NCBI GenBank assembly: GCA_036847245.1
Contig: DAIUAL010000189.1
Coordinates: 1-6,852, forward strand
DNA length: 6,852 nt
Direction of reading: 5' to 3'
From: UBA4661 sp002405405
Lineage (GTDB): Bacteria; Bacteroidota; Ignavibacteria; Kapaibacteriales; UBA4661
In this document: positions 1 through 6,044 of the stretch, piece after piece
How positions within the stretch are numbered: the first letter of the stretch is position 1
Layout of the letters: every line of letters starts with the position of its first letter
Translations under genes and position numbers: made by a program
Notes under the pieces: model-generated
The model's database searches: none
The model's input: the letters and a program-made list of their open reading frames with translations, nothing else
What the model was told of the DNA's origin: nothing

Positions 1-1
1 A

Positions 2-1966
2 GATACTGTCTTTCAAACAAAAGATCGAGTCATAATCAAAAGCATGGATTGGTCTAAGGTATATCGTATTGAAGTTGCCACTCTCAACGATGCGAAAAGT
101 TTATCTACCGCTCTGAAACAAAATGAGAATGTGCTGTTGGTATCTATACAAGATGACAACATTGTCATGCCGACATACGACCCCAACGATACTTTTTACC
201 AATCGAACCTGACAATTTGGTTATGGTCTAATATATCGGGTTATCATCCTCGTTGGTATTTGTTAGACATACAAGCACCACAGGCATGGGATATTTATCG
301 AGGAGACCCTAATGCAGGTATTGGCATTATGGAAGCATATAATGTACGTCCCAACCACCCTGACATTCAACCTAAAATTTTATTTAATTCAGCTATAGGT
401 TTGAATTTTGATCCGTGGGGAAGGCAAAATGTTCATGGTACACAAGTTGCAGGTATTGCCGCCGCTGTAACCGATAATAATTTTGGTATTGCAGGGGTTG
501 ATCATAACGCAAAAATACTTGCGGGTTCTCCCTTAGTGGGCTACTCTGTAAACAGTATGCCAAACTATTCCAATATCAGAGTATACAATCACAGCTATGC
601 AACAGGGGCATACCTTTATGGTTCTTACAATCCATTCGAGAGAAGTTTATTTGCATACTCGTATAATCTTGATAATGTTAATGTACTAACAAGTGGTAAC
701 TGGAGAGATCATATTGATGACCCATATTTTATGGCTGCACCAAATGATCCCCTTTATCCAGGATTTTATCAAAATGGTCTTGGTGCTATTGTAGTCGGTG
801 GAACGAACTATCTTTCGTCTGATATTCATCCGGGATCTCAAACAGGATCACATCTCGATATAGTTGCTGGCGGCACATACATGGTTTCATCAGGAAGTTC
901 TCCTACACAAAATCCTGCTCCCAATCGATGGGATGACTACCATTCAGGATCTAGCTTTGGAACATCGTTTGCCGCACCGCAGGTGGCAGGTGTTGCTTCA
1001 CTTTTGATTGGCTACGCAAAAAATGTTCGAGGAATGTACCTTACCAACGATGATGTTGAGGGCATTCTCAAAGCAACAGCCGTAAAAATCGGGGGCTATG
1101 CTGATAATGCTAAAGGATGGAATCTTAATACGGGGCATGGTAAATTAAATGCGTATCGAGCACTTGATGCTATTCGAGGTGGTACGCTTCAGCATCGCGT
1201 GAAACAGAGCGATCTTCTCTCAGCAGATATTGCATCGGAATCAGCAGTATTTAACGCATTTATCATAGGGTGCCCGAATATGGCTGACGGTTACCAGAAC
1301 GTCAAACGCTATGAAGTTCAGACAACAGTTGCATTGCCATACGCAGGTCTTGTGTGGGGTAATGGAGCATGGATGCAGTACGGAGGATTGGCACCTGAGG
1401 ATATAGACATAAACGGTAATCGGTATGTCTATGGCATGGGGTTCTGCGAAGCGGTAACAGGCACATACACAGGATACAGCACAAAACTGCGTACTTATGT
1501 TTATCAGATACATACGCCCGCAGGACAGCCAACGGGAGTGTGGTTTCCGTGTAGCCCAGAACAAGTGTATTTTCATTATACTGTTTTTCAAACACCGTAT
1601 AATAGTTTGTCAAATCAGCGCAACACAGAAAATGACCGATATTTTCTGCAAACACCATCTGCTGGCGACCGTTCGACCTCTATGGCAACAAATATCATTG
1701 AAAAAGTACGAACATTTCCCACTCCCGCATCCGACTACGTGAACATTGATTTTACACTCCATGACATAACCGATGTTGAAATAGCGATTATTGATATGCA
1801 AGGAACAGTTGTTCATACGGAATCTCTACATCATGCTCCTGCCGGAACACATACGACAGTATGGAAACCACAAGCACACCACAAGGGAGCGTTTTCTATT
1901 GTGCTCACGTGCGCAAGCGCGAAAAAAGTACAACGAGTCGAAACAAAAACAATCATCATGCGATAG
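2..1966 (+). CDS. Subtilisin-family (S8) serine protease with T9SS sorting domain, 5' end outside window
   Basis: Probable secreted or cell-surface serine endopeptidase. The frame has no stop back to base 2, so the ATG at 44 is probably internal and the signal peptide lies upstream; 654 residues are visible. Numbering from the ATG at 44: residues 6-42 resemble the end of a propeptide; 46-83 match the 'PND..F...W.L..I.AP.AWD' lead-in common in S8 enzymes; the catalytic domain spans about 85-378. His131 (HGT), Asn219 (SGN) and Ser308 (GTSFAAP) are clear. The Asp position is occupied by Glu97 within IMEAYN, followed by the usual HPDI, so activity is uncertain. Residues 380-545 match nothing I recognise. 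Residues 550-640 are a T9SS type A sorting domain (FPTPASDYVNI, then DMQG, ending TIIMR), which implies outer-membrane export and anchoring or release by T9SS. It is followed 11 bases later by another T9SS cargo gene. Confidence 0.93.
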   Translation, partial: DTVFQTKDRVIIKSMDWSKVYRIEVATLNDAKSLSTALKQNENVLLVSIQDDNIVMPTYDPNDTFYQSNLTIWLWSNISGYHPRWYLLDIQAPQAWDIYRGDPNAGIGIMEAYNVRPNHPDIQPKILFNSAIGLNFDPWGRQNVHGTQVAGIAAAVTDNNFGIAGVDHNAKILAGSPLVGYSVNSMPNYSNIRVYNHSYATGAYLYGSYNPFERSLFAYSYNLDNVNVLTSGNWRDHIDDPYFMAAPNDPLYPGFYQNGLGAIVVGGTNYLSSDIHPGSQTGSHLDIVAGGTYMVSSGSSPTQNPAPNRWDDYHSGSSFGTSFAAPQVAGVASLLIGYAKNVRGMYLTNDDVEGILKATAVKIGGYADNAKGWNLNTGHGKLNAYRALDAIRGGTLQHRVKQSDLLSADIASESAVFNAFIIGCPNMADGYQNVKRYEVQTTVALPYAGLVWGNGAWMQYGGLAPEDIDINGNRYVYGMGFCEAVTGTYTGYSTKLRTYVYQIHTPAGQPTGVWFPCSPEQVYFHYTVFQTPYNSLSNQRNTENDRYFLQTPSAGDRSTSMATNIIEKVRTFPTPASDYVNIDFTLHDITDVEIAIIDMQGTVVHTESLHHAPAGTHTTVWKPQAHHKGAFSIVLTCASAKKVQRVETKTIIMR

Positions 1967-1970
1967 AGGG
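1966..1970 (+). promoter_or_regulatory. Ribosome binding site for the downstream T9SS cargo gene
   Basis: GAGGG lies 7 bases before the ATG at 1978 and shares its first G with the TAG stop codon of the protease gene. This placement decides the start at 1978 and suggests that ribosomes finishing the protease could re-initiate on the next gene. Only GAGG matches the Shine-Dalgarno core. Confidence 0.5.
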
Positions 1971-1977
1971 TCTCATC

Positions 1978-3075
1978 ATGCAAGCATCTACTTTTATCTA
2001 CAGATATTTCGTGCTATCAGCATTGATATTGCTTATGCTGGTGTCGTCTTCGCTTGTAGTTGTAGCGCAAGCTGAACGTAGCAGAGGACCGATTTATCTT
2101 GATACGGTTACAACAACATCGATTGCTTTGCGATGGAATAAGCAAGTAGACGTTACAACCTATACGGTATGTCTCGGAAGAAATGCTTCGACCATTGCCA
2201 CGAGCGACACAACAATCGTACTCAACAATCTTCAACCTGCTACAAGCTATAGGATTTTGGTGGGTGTAGGGAGTACCTGCGGTACAAGAATGATAGAGTG
2301 CTACAATCATATTGTCGTCTCTACGCTCACTCCAGCACTGCAAAGCATAACCTACGATGGTCGTTTAGTGTCATTTGGTGGTACTGCACAAGGGCAGAGA
2401 CTTCTGATTGATTCAAATTCTACTGTGTTTTATCAAGGTCCTAATCCCATAGAGAGTATGCCACAATTAGAATCGCTATTGTTGTCTCTTTGGCAACAAC
2501 AAGTTCCTATGGATTCTGTTGTTGTGGTGGAAGGATATAATGGAATTGGCTCAGCTTGTCTAGGTTTGGTCAGCCCCGCCGCATACGGAGCTTCTATCAA
2601 CATCAAGATGGCGCGATTGTTAACAGAATCTGAGCGAATCTTCTTGCAAGGTCTTCAAATACGACCTGTTTGGTGGATGTGGGATTACACTTTTACGAAT
2701 CGTGCTCCAACAGCCGCTCAAAAAAATGGCACTCCGTATTATTCTGCGTGCTACCAAACACGCTTGTATGGTTTCCCGCGCGCTGTCTCAGTGCAGAACA
2801 CTCCGCAAGCTACCTCCTCGCTCATGGTTGTACCACAGCCCCTTACAGGCAATGGCGAGTGCCGTGTTACTGTGCCTAATACATTGACTGCCGATATTCG
2901 CCTTGTCAATATGCTGGGGCAGACCGTAGTAGTGCTTGCACAAGGGCAACGTTTGCTTTCGGGTGTACATACATTTCCAATAGCCAGCGCGGGTCTTGCC
3001 AATGGTGTGTATGCGGTGCAGGTGGTGTCGGGTGGGCGTATTCTGCACACGCAGAGTATCGTGGTGGCGCGGTAG
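1978..3075 (+). CDS. Secreted fibronectin type III-like protein with T9SS sorting domain
   Basis: A 365-residue exported protein of unknown specific function. Residues 1-32 form a signal peptide: Arg9, a hydrophobic core at about 11-30, and a likely cleavage after AQA (30-32). Residues about 38-116 look like a fibronectin type III domain (TTTSIALRW near the start, LQPATSYRILV near the end), usually a binding or spacer module. Residues 117-280 are unassigned; they contain Cys194 and Cys258 and a tryptophan-rich stretch WWMW (232-235). Residues 284-365 are a T9SS C-terminal domain (PQPLTGNGECRV, NMLGQTV, GVYAVQVV, ending QSIVVAR). The frame is open upstream to an ATG at 1861, but that start would bury the signal peptide behind 39 residues and overlap the protease by about 100 bases, so 1978 is chosen. 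It is probably co-transcribed with the protease. It could be an adhesin or a protease partner; the sequence does not decide. Confidence 0.88.
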   Translation: MQASTFIYRYFVLSALILLMLVSSSLVVVAQAERSRGPIYLDTVTTTSIALRWNKQVDVTTYTVCLGRNASTIATSDTTIVLNNLQPATSYRILVGVGSTCGTRMIECYNHIVVSTLTPALQSITYDGRLVSFGGTAQGQRLLIDSNSTVFYQGPNPIESMPQLESLLLSLWQQQVPMDSVVVVEGYNGIGSACLGLVSPAAYGASINIKMARLLTESERIFLQGLQIRPVWWMWDYTFTNRAPTAAQKNGTPYYSACYQTRLYGFPRAVSVQNTPQATSSLMVVPQPLTGNGECRVTVPNTLTADIRLVNMLGQTVVVLAQGQRLLSGVHTFPIASAGLANGVYAVQVVSGGRILHTQSIVVAR

Positions 3076-3200
3076 CATGTTGTTTGTATGTTGCCTCAAC
3101 ACTCTCATTGCATGACAGCAATCCTACGTATGAATCTGCAAGGATAATCTTTATAGCCATGCCCAAAGACTATCGTTTATGGTAGCATGATGATACGCAG

Positions 3201-3227
3201 AAGGGGGCTTGAATGCCCCCTTTTTTT
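3201..3227 (+). terminator. Rho-independent terminator after the T9SS cargo pair
   Basis: An 8-bp perfect stem, AAGGGGGC (3201-3208) with GCCCCCTT (3215-3222), encloses a six-base loop and runs into seven T (3221-3227). It lies 125 bases after the stop at 3075. The same hairpin on the minus strand is followed only by an interrupted T stretch, so it may weakly stop the convergent aldo/keto reductase transcript as well. Bases 3076-3200 hold no gene that I can support. Confidence 0.9.
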
Positions 3228-3254
3228 ATACGTCAGTGGAAATTCCCCCACACC

Positions 3255-4286
3255 CTACCGATGCGAATGAATCAACTTTTGCGTTTTGGCGAACATGACA
3301 TCTTGCACACCTTCACCCCGCAAGAAATCATGCGGAAAACCCAACTCAATGCTGCTCACGACATCCAAACGATGCAGATGATCGGCAGTCAATTCCAACC
3401 CAACAACACCGAGCGATTCTTGTAATTGTTCTGCTGATTTCGCACCGACAATCGGAATCACCACATTGCGTTGAACAGAGCTATTTTGTCGCGTCCATTG
3501 CAAGGCAACTTGTACCGGTGGCACGCCGAGTTCTTGTGCAATGGCAACGACCACTTCGGCAATTGCTTGACTGCGTTCATTGCGCCGGATGCTGTGTTCC
3601 GGCACACGCCCCGATTCACCTCGCAAATACTTGCCCGTCAGCGCGCCACCGCCGATAGCACCCCAAGGCGTAATCGCCAAATCAAAGGCATGAGCCATTG
3701 GGAAGAGATCACGCTCCGGTGTGCGTTGTATGAGAGAGTACTCCACCTGCAAGCCCGCAAAACGATGCCATCCGCGCAGTTCAGCAATGGTATTTGAGCG
3801 TGCAATCACCCATGCGGGCGTATCGGAAATCGCAATGTAGTGTGCTAATCCTTGCGATATAATGTCATCAAGACCACGCATGACTTCTTCTTCGCGGGTT
3901 GTGCTATCCCACGCATGAACCCACAGAACATCGATATAGCCTGTTTTCATGCGCTTTAAGCTATCATGTCCCGAGCGCACAAGATTTTTGCGATGATTCC
4001 CCGCAAAGTTTGGATCGCCATCACGGTCGCGGAGTGTGTATTTGGTTGCAATGACAAAATGATCGCGGTCGCTTGCTACAAATTCTCCTACGAATTTCTC
4101 CGAGGTACCAAAGGTGTACAAGTTTGCCGTATCGAGAAAATTCCCGCCCGCATTGGTGTAGGTATCAAAGATGGCTTTGCTTTGTGCGTAGTCCGCGCCA
4201 TAATGCACTTCGGTGCCGAAGGTCATGGTGCCGAGAGCCAGCTCGGACACGCGCAAGCCGCTGTTGCCGAATAATCTGTACTTCAT
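3255..4286 (-). CDS. Aldo/keto reductase family oxidoreductase
   Basis: A soluble (beta/alpha)8-barrel NAD(P)H-dependent reductase of aldehydes and ketones, 343 residues, a full length for the Tas/COG0667 group of the superfamily. The catalytic tetrad is visible: Asp52 (FLDTA), Tyr57 (NLYTFGTSE), Lys82 (ATKYT) and His124 (WVHAWD). The cofactor-binding segments are ITPWGAIGGGALTGKY (205-220) and IPIVGAKSAEQLQES (277-291), which usually prefer NADPH. The N terminus MKYRLFGNSGLRVSELALGTMTFG is typical and fixes the start; I see no strong Shine-Dalgarno sequence before it. It follows the SDR gene on the same strand after 95 bases with no convincing terminator between, so co-transcription is plausible. 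The native substrate cannot be told from the sequence; a role in reducing reactive carbonyls is inferred from family and context. Confidence 0.95.
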   Translation of the reverse strand: MKYRLFGNSGLRVSELALGTMTFGTEVHYGADYAQSKAIFDTYTNAGGNFLDTANLYTFGTSEKFVGEFVASDRDHFVIATKYTLRDRDGDPNFAGNHRKNLVRSGHDSLKRMKTGYIDVLWVHAWDSTTREEEVMRGLDDIISQGLAHYIAISDTPAWVIARSNTIAELRGWHRFAGLQVEYSLIQRTPERDLFPMAHAFDLAITPWGAIGGGALTGKYLRGESGRVPEHSIRRNERSQAIAEVVVAIAQELGVPPVQVALQWTRQNSSVQRNVVIPIVGAKSAEQLQESLGVVGLELTADHLHRLDVVSSIELGFPHDFLRGEGVQDVMFAKTQKLIHSHR

Positions 4287-4381
4287 GATGTAATGAAAGA
4301 ATGAATGAAACAGCGAAAAGAAGTGCGAGTATAATCACAAAGAAGGACATAGATGCCTTTGAAAAATTTTGGTATCAAATA

Positions 4382-5134
4382 TTACCAAGGAAGAGTATCC
4401 TGAAGATGAATGTATGCACCACTTGGACCATCTTCTCCCAGCGTTGCAAGTTGAATCGAAGTCAGTGCACCATCGGTAATTTCCATCGGTGCAATATCTT
4501 TGCCACCCATATCGGTTTTGACCCAACCCGGATGTGCCGCATTGACTTTAATTGGTGTGTCTTTAAGCGCGTGAGCAAGATGAATCGTAAAGGAGTTCAC
4601 TGCTGTTTTGGTAGTGTTATACGCAAGTAATTTGGTATTGTAAATCGGTGAGCCGGGTTGTGCGTGAAGTGTGAGCGAACCGAGAATACTGGAGAGGTTC
4701 ACAATGCGTCCTGCTTCGGCTTTGTGAATCAATGGCAGAAGAATTTGTGTGAGCTCCACCAAGCCAAAGAAGTTGACATCGAATGTTTCGCGAAGTAACT
4801 TCATGGGAATCGTCGCAGCATTATTCGGCTGTCCAAAGTCGGTTACCTCGGTCATAATACCTGCATTGTTAACCAAAATATCGAGCTTACCAAAGGTGCT
4901 TGCGATATACTCTTGCACATGGGGGAAATCGGCAGAGTTTGCCATATCAAGCTGAATAAATTCCACTGATAAACCTTGTGCTTTGAGTTCGTCTGCCGCC
5001 GCTTGTCCGCGCTGTGCATCACGCGCACCCATGAGAACATGAATGCCCTTTTGTGCAAGTCCGCGTGCTGTTTCTAAACCGATACCTTTGTTTGCACCTG
5101 TGACGAGTGCTACGAGTTGCGCTGTTGTTGCCAT
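4382..5134 (-). CDS. Short-chain dehydrogenase/reductase (SDR)
   Basis: A classical SDR of 250 residues, a cytosolic Rossmann-fold oxidoreductase. The nucleotide-binding motif TGANKGIG is at 12-19, the structural NNAG at 89-92, and the active-site set is Asn121 (DVNFFG), Ser149 (NLSS, by alignment) and Tyr172/Lys176 (YNTTK). The HPGWVKTDMGG segment at 201-211 is typical of carbonyl-reductase-like members. Lys16 in the glycine motif and Arg38 after the second strand favour NADP(H), as known for this family. A modest GAAGG lies 9 bases before the ATG. The gene sits between the MarR regulator upstream and the aldo/keto reductase downstream, all on the minus strand. A copy of the MarR promoter palindrome lies 233 bases upstream of its start. 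Substrate unknown; aldehydes, quinones or ketones are possible. Confidence 0.95.
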   Translation of the reverse strand: MATTAQLVALVTGANKGIGLETARGLAQKGIHVLMGARDAQRGQAAADELKAQGLSVEFIQLDMANSADFPHVQEYIASTFGKLDILVNNAGIMTEVTDFGQPNNAATIPMKLLRETFDVNFFGLVELTQILLPLIHKAEAGRIVNLSSILGSLTLHAQPGSPIYNTKLLAYNTTKTAVNSFTIHLAHALKDTPIKVNAAHPGWVKTDMGGKDIAPMEITDGALTSIQLATLGEDGPSGAYIHLQDTLPW

Positions 5135-5366
5135 GATGACAAACCTTCGTAAAAATGGTAATGAAAGTGTACAAACCCTGCACCATGCAAGGAATTGCGT
5201 GTTGAGTATAAAATCAATTTTTGTTTTCCATCTGCACCATCATGCCGGTGCGTACAAGAAAGGGAATCATATTCAATCCCCTGCGCCCCTGCTTGTCAAC
5301 TTGAATAATGGTTGCATAGAGTTTACGTACGGGTTTTGCTCTATGATGATTCGGATGTTCATTATT
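5135..5366 (-). other. Long non-coding leader or promoter region upstream of the SDR gene
   Basis: About 230 bases lie between the candidate operator and the SDR start, with no supported gene on either strand. I see no clear TTTG/TAnnTTTG promoter pair here. Contents include a small GCACC/GGTGC inverted repeat (5234-5238 with 5247-5251), a nine-base direct repeat CTGCACCAT (5179-5187 and 5232-5240), and TGTACAA at 5168-5174, identical to seven bases of the MarR operator. The SDR promoter may be anywhere in this stretch or at the operator itself. Confidence 0.4.
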
Positions 5367-5379
5367 ATTGTACATACAA
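5367..5379 (-). promoter_or_regulatory. Candidate second MarR operator upstream of SDR
   Basis: On the plus strand it reads ATTGTACATACAA, with a perfect 5-bp palindrome TTGTA-CA-TACAA. Twelve of its bases (5368-5379) are the exact reverse complement of 5902-5913 in the MarR promoter. Read on the minus strand, both sites give TTGTA-N2-TACAAT, whose last six bases resemble a -10 hexamer. It lies just past the MarR terminator and before the SDR gene, where a regulator site for the reductases would be expected. No binding evidence is available. Confidence 0.5.
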
Positions 5380-5390
5380 CTATTACTCCT

Positions 5391-5416
5391 AAAAAAATCT
5401 CATACGAAGATGAGAT
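5391..5416 (-). terminator. Rho-independent terminator of the MarR gene
   Basis: Read on the minus strand, ATCTCAT and ATGAGAT form a 7-bp perfect stem (5410-5416 with 5397-5403) around a six-base loop, followed by a T run (complement of 5391-5397). It begins 16 bases after the MarR stop. It indicates that the regulator is transcribed alone and that the SDR/AKR pair needs its own promoter. The plus strand has no T run after this hairpin. Confidence 0.8.
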
Positions 5417-5432
5417 AATGAAAAAGAATGAA

Positions 5433-5870
5433 TCAGACAGTTTCAAGAGCGAATGATTGTGTGGCTTGCCACAGGGTTGCGGTTAATTCTTTAATGACCT
5501 CAGCCCCAAGAATTTCTTGCAATCGCCCATTTAAACGACTTTGCGCTAATCGCAAGTCAGCATCGATTTTTTTTCCGGCTTGCGTTGGCAGAAGATAGGA
5601 ATGCTTTCCATCAACTGTACGGAGCACCAAACCCTGTTGCTCCATCTTATCAACAAATCGTGTTACCGTCGAAGGAGCAAGTTGCATCATACCGGCAAGT
5701 TCACTTGGCTGTATGCCGGGGCGATCATTCACCATGATCACCAGCATCGCATGCGATGAAGCAAGACCTGTTTCGGCAAACTCCTCATCGGCAATCCTAC
5801 TCACCAATCGCGTCAACGCATTGACCGAATAGAAAAGGCAAGAACTGTACTGTTTGCAAGCCGCGTGCAT
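5433..5870 (-). CDS. MarR-family transcriptional regulator
   Basis: A 145-residue DNA-binding regulator, the usual MarR size, expected to act as a dimer on palindromic operators. The first helix runs from about 8 to 30, with Cys5 and Cys11 at its start (CKQYSSCLFYSVNALTRL). The winged helix-turn-helix covers about 53-96: IQPSELAGMMQLAPSTVTRFVDKMEQ holds the helices and VDGKHSYLLPT the wing. A cysteine early in helix 1 is where OhrR-type MarR proteins sense peroxides, so redox or electrophile sensing is possible but unproven. The frame extends to a GTG at 5924, but the promoter and palindrome lie between 5902 and 5942, so the ATG at 5870 is preferred. It has its own promoter and terminator; the downstream oxidoreductases are its likely targets. 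Confidence 0.92.
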   Translation of the reverse strand: MHAACKQYSSCLFYSVNALTRLVSRIADEEFAETGLASSHAMLVIMVNDRPGIQPSELAGMMQLAPSTVTRFVDKMEQQGLVLRTVDGKHSYLLPTQAGKKIDADLRLAQSRLNGRLQEILGAEVIKELTATLWQATQSFALETV

Positions 5871-5901
5871 AGGATTAACGGGATGTGTACTGCAATCACA
5901 A

Positions 5902-5920
5902 TTGTATGTACAAACATACA
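5902..5920 (-). promoter_or_regulatory. Candidate MarR autoregulatory operator
   Basis: On the plus strand, TGTATGT (5903-5909) and ACATACA (5914-5920) form 7-bp perfect inverted arms around ACAA. An overlapping smaller palindrome, TTGTA-TG-TACAA (5902-5913), is the part repeated upstream of the SDR gene. The site overlaps the -7 element and probable transcription start of the MarR promoter, so bound repressor would block its own transcription. That role is inferred from position and family habit. Confidence 0.65.
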
Positions 5921-5942
5921 GCACTATTGTTGTATATGCAAA
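5911..5942 (-). promoter_or_regulatory. Bacteroidota-type promoter of the MarR gene
   Basis: Minus-strand TTTG (complement of 5939-5942) is separated by 20 bases from TATGTTTG (complement of 5911-5918). This matches the known Bacteroidota primary-sigma consensus, -33 TTTG and -7 TAnnTTTG with about 19-21 bases between, at every fixed position. Transcription would start near 5904 and give a leader of roughly 35 bases before the ATG at 5870. Confidence 0.7.
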
Positions 5943-5961
5943 TATATTTTTCCAACATTAT

Positions 5962-6025
5962 AAAAATATGGTATTGAAGTCCATCATTGTGCATTTCTGC
6001 ATCGGATTTTCTTCAACACCATATT
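5962..6025 (-). terminator. Long hairpin, probable terminator of the TonB-dependent receptor gene
   Basis: Read on the minus strand, AATATGGTGTTGAAG (6025-6011) pairs along all 15 bases with CTTCAATACCATATT (5979-5965), using one G-U pair. The 31-base loop itself contains TGCA-GAAA-TGCA, a small stem with a GNRA-type tetraloop. The outer arm ends in TT followed by TTT and then A, a short T tract. It begins 20 bases after the receptor stop at 6045. On the plus strand the G-U becomes an A-C mismatch and no T tract follows, so the minus strand is favoured. Confidence 0.65.
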
Positions 6026-6044
6026 ATTCTTCGCCCTGAGTTTG

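Noticed and set aside
1241..1816. Several minus-strand and alternative-frame open frames within the protease gene
   Set aside because: They overlap a strongly supported coding frame, are Cys- and His-rich, and resemble no protein family.
1861..1977. In-frame upstream ATG giving a 404-residue version of the FN3/T9SS protein
   Set aside because: It would add 39 charged residues before a clear signal peptide and overlap the protease gene by about 100 bases. The ATG at 1978 has a Shine-Dalgarno-like GAGGG at the right distance.
3071..3189. Nine-base direct repeat GGTAGCATG at 3071-3079 and 3181-3189
   Set aside because: It is too short, the first copy includes a stop codon, and no mobile-element gene or matching target-site structure is present.
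3966..4350. Open frames opposite or beside the aldo/keto reductase N-terminal region
   Set aside because: They are shadows of a gene with an intact catalytic tetrad. The one containing a hydrophobic segment upstream of 4286 overlaps that gene in another frame.
4355..4378. Inverted repeat TTTGA/TCAAA around AAAATTTT between SDR and AKR as a terminator
   Set aside because: The stem is only 5 bp, A/T rich, and lacks a T tract on the minus strand. It is better read as AT-rich intergenic sequence.
5043..5456. Plus-strand open frame of 137 codons across the SDR start, the intergenic region and the MarR end
   Set aside because: It is antisense to two well-supported genes at its ends and has no recognisable domain. 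Its composition reads like translated regulatory DNA, and it crosses a terminator hairpin.
5871..5924. GTG start that would lengthen the MarR protein by 18 residues
   Set aside because: The added residues are Cys-rich and not MarR-like, and the stretch contains the -7 promoter element and operator. The ATG at 5870 gives the usual family length.
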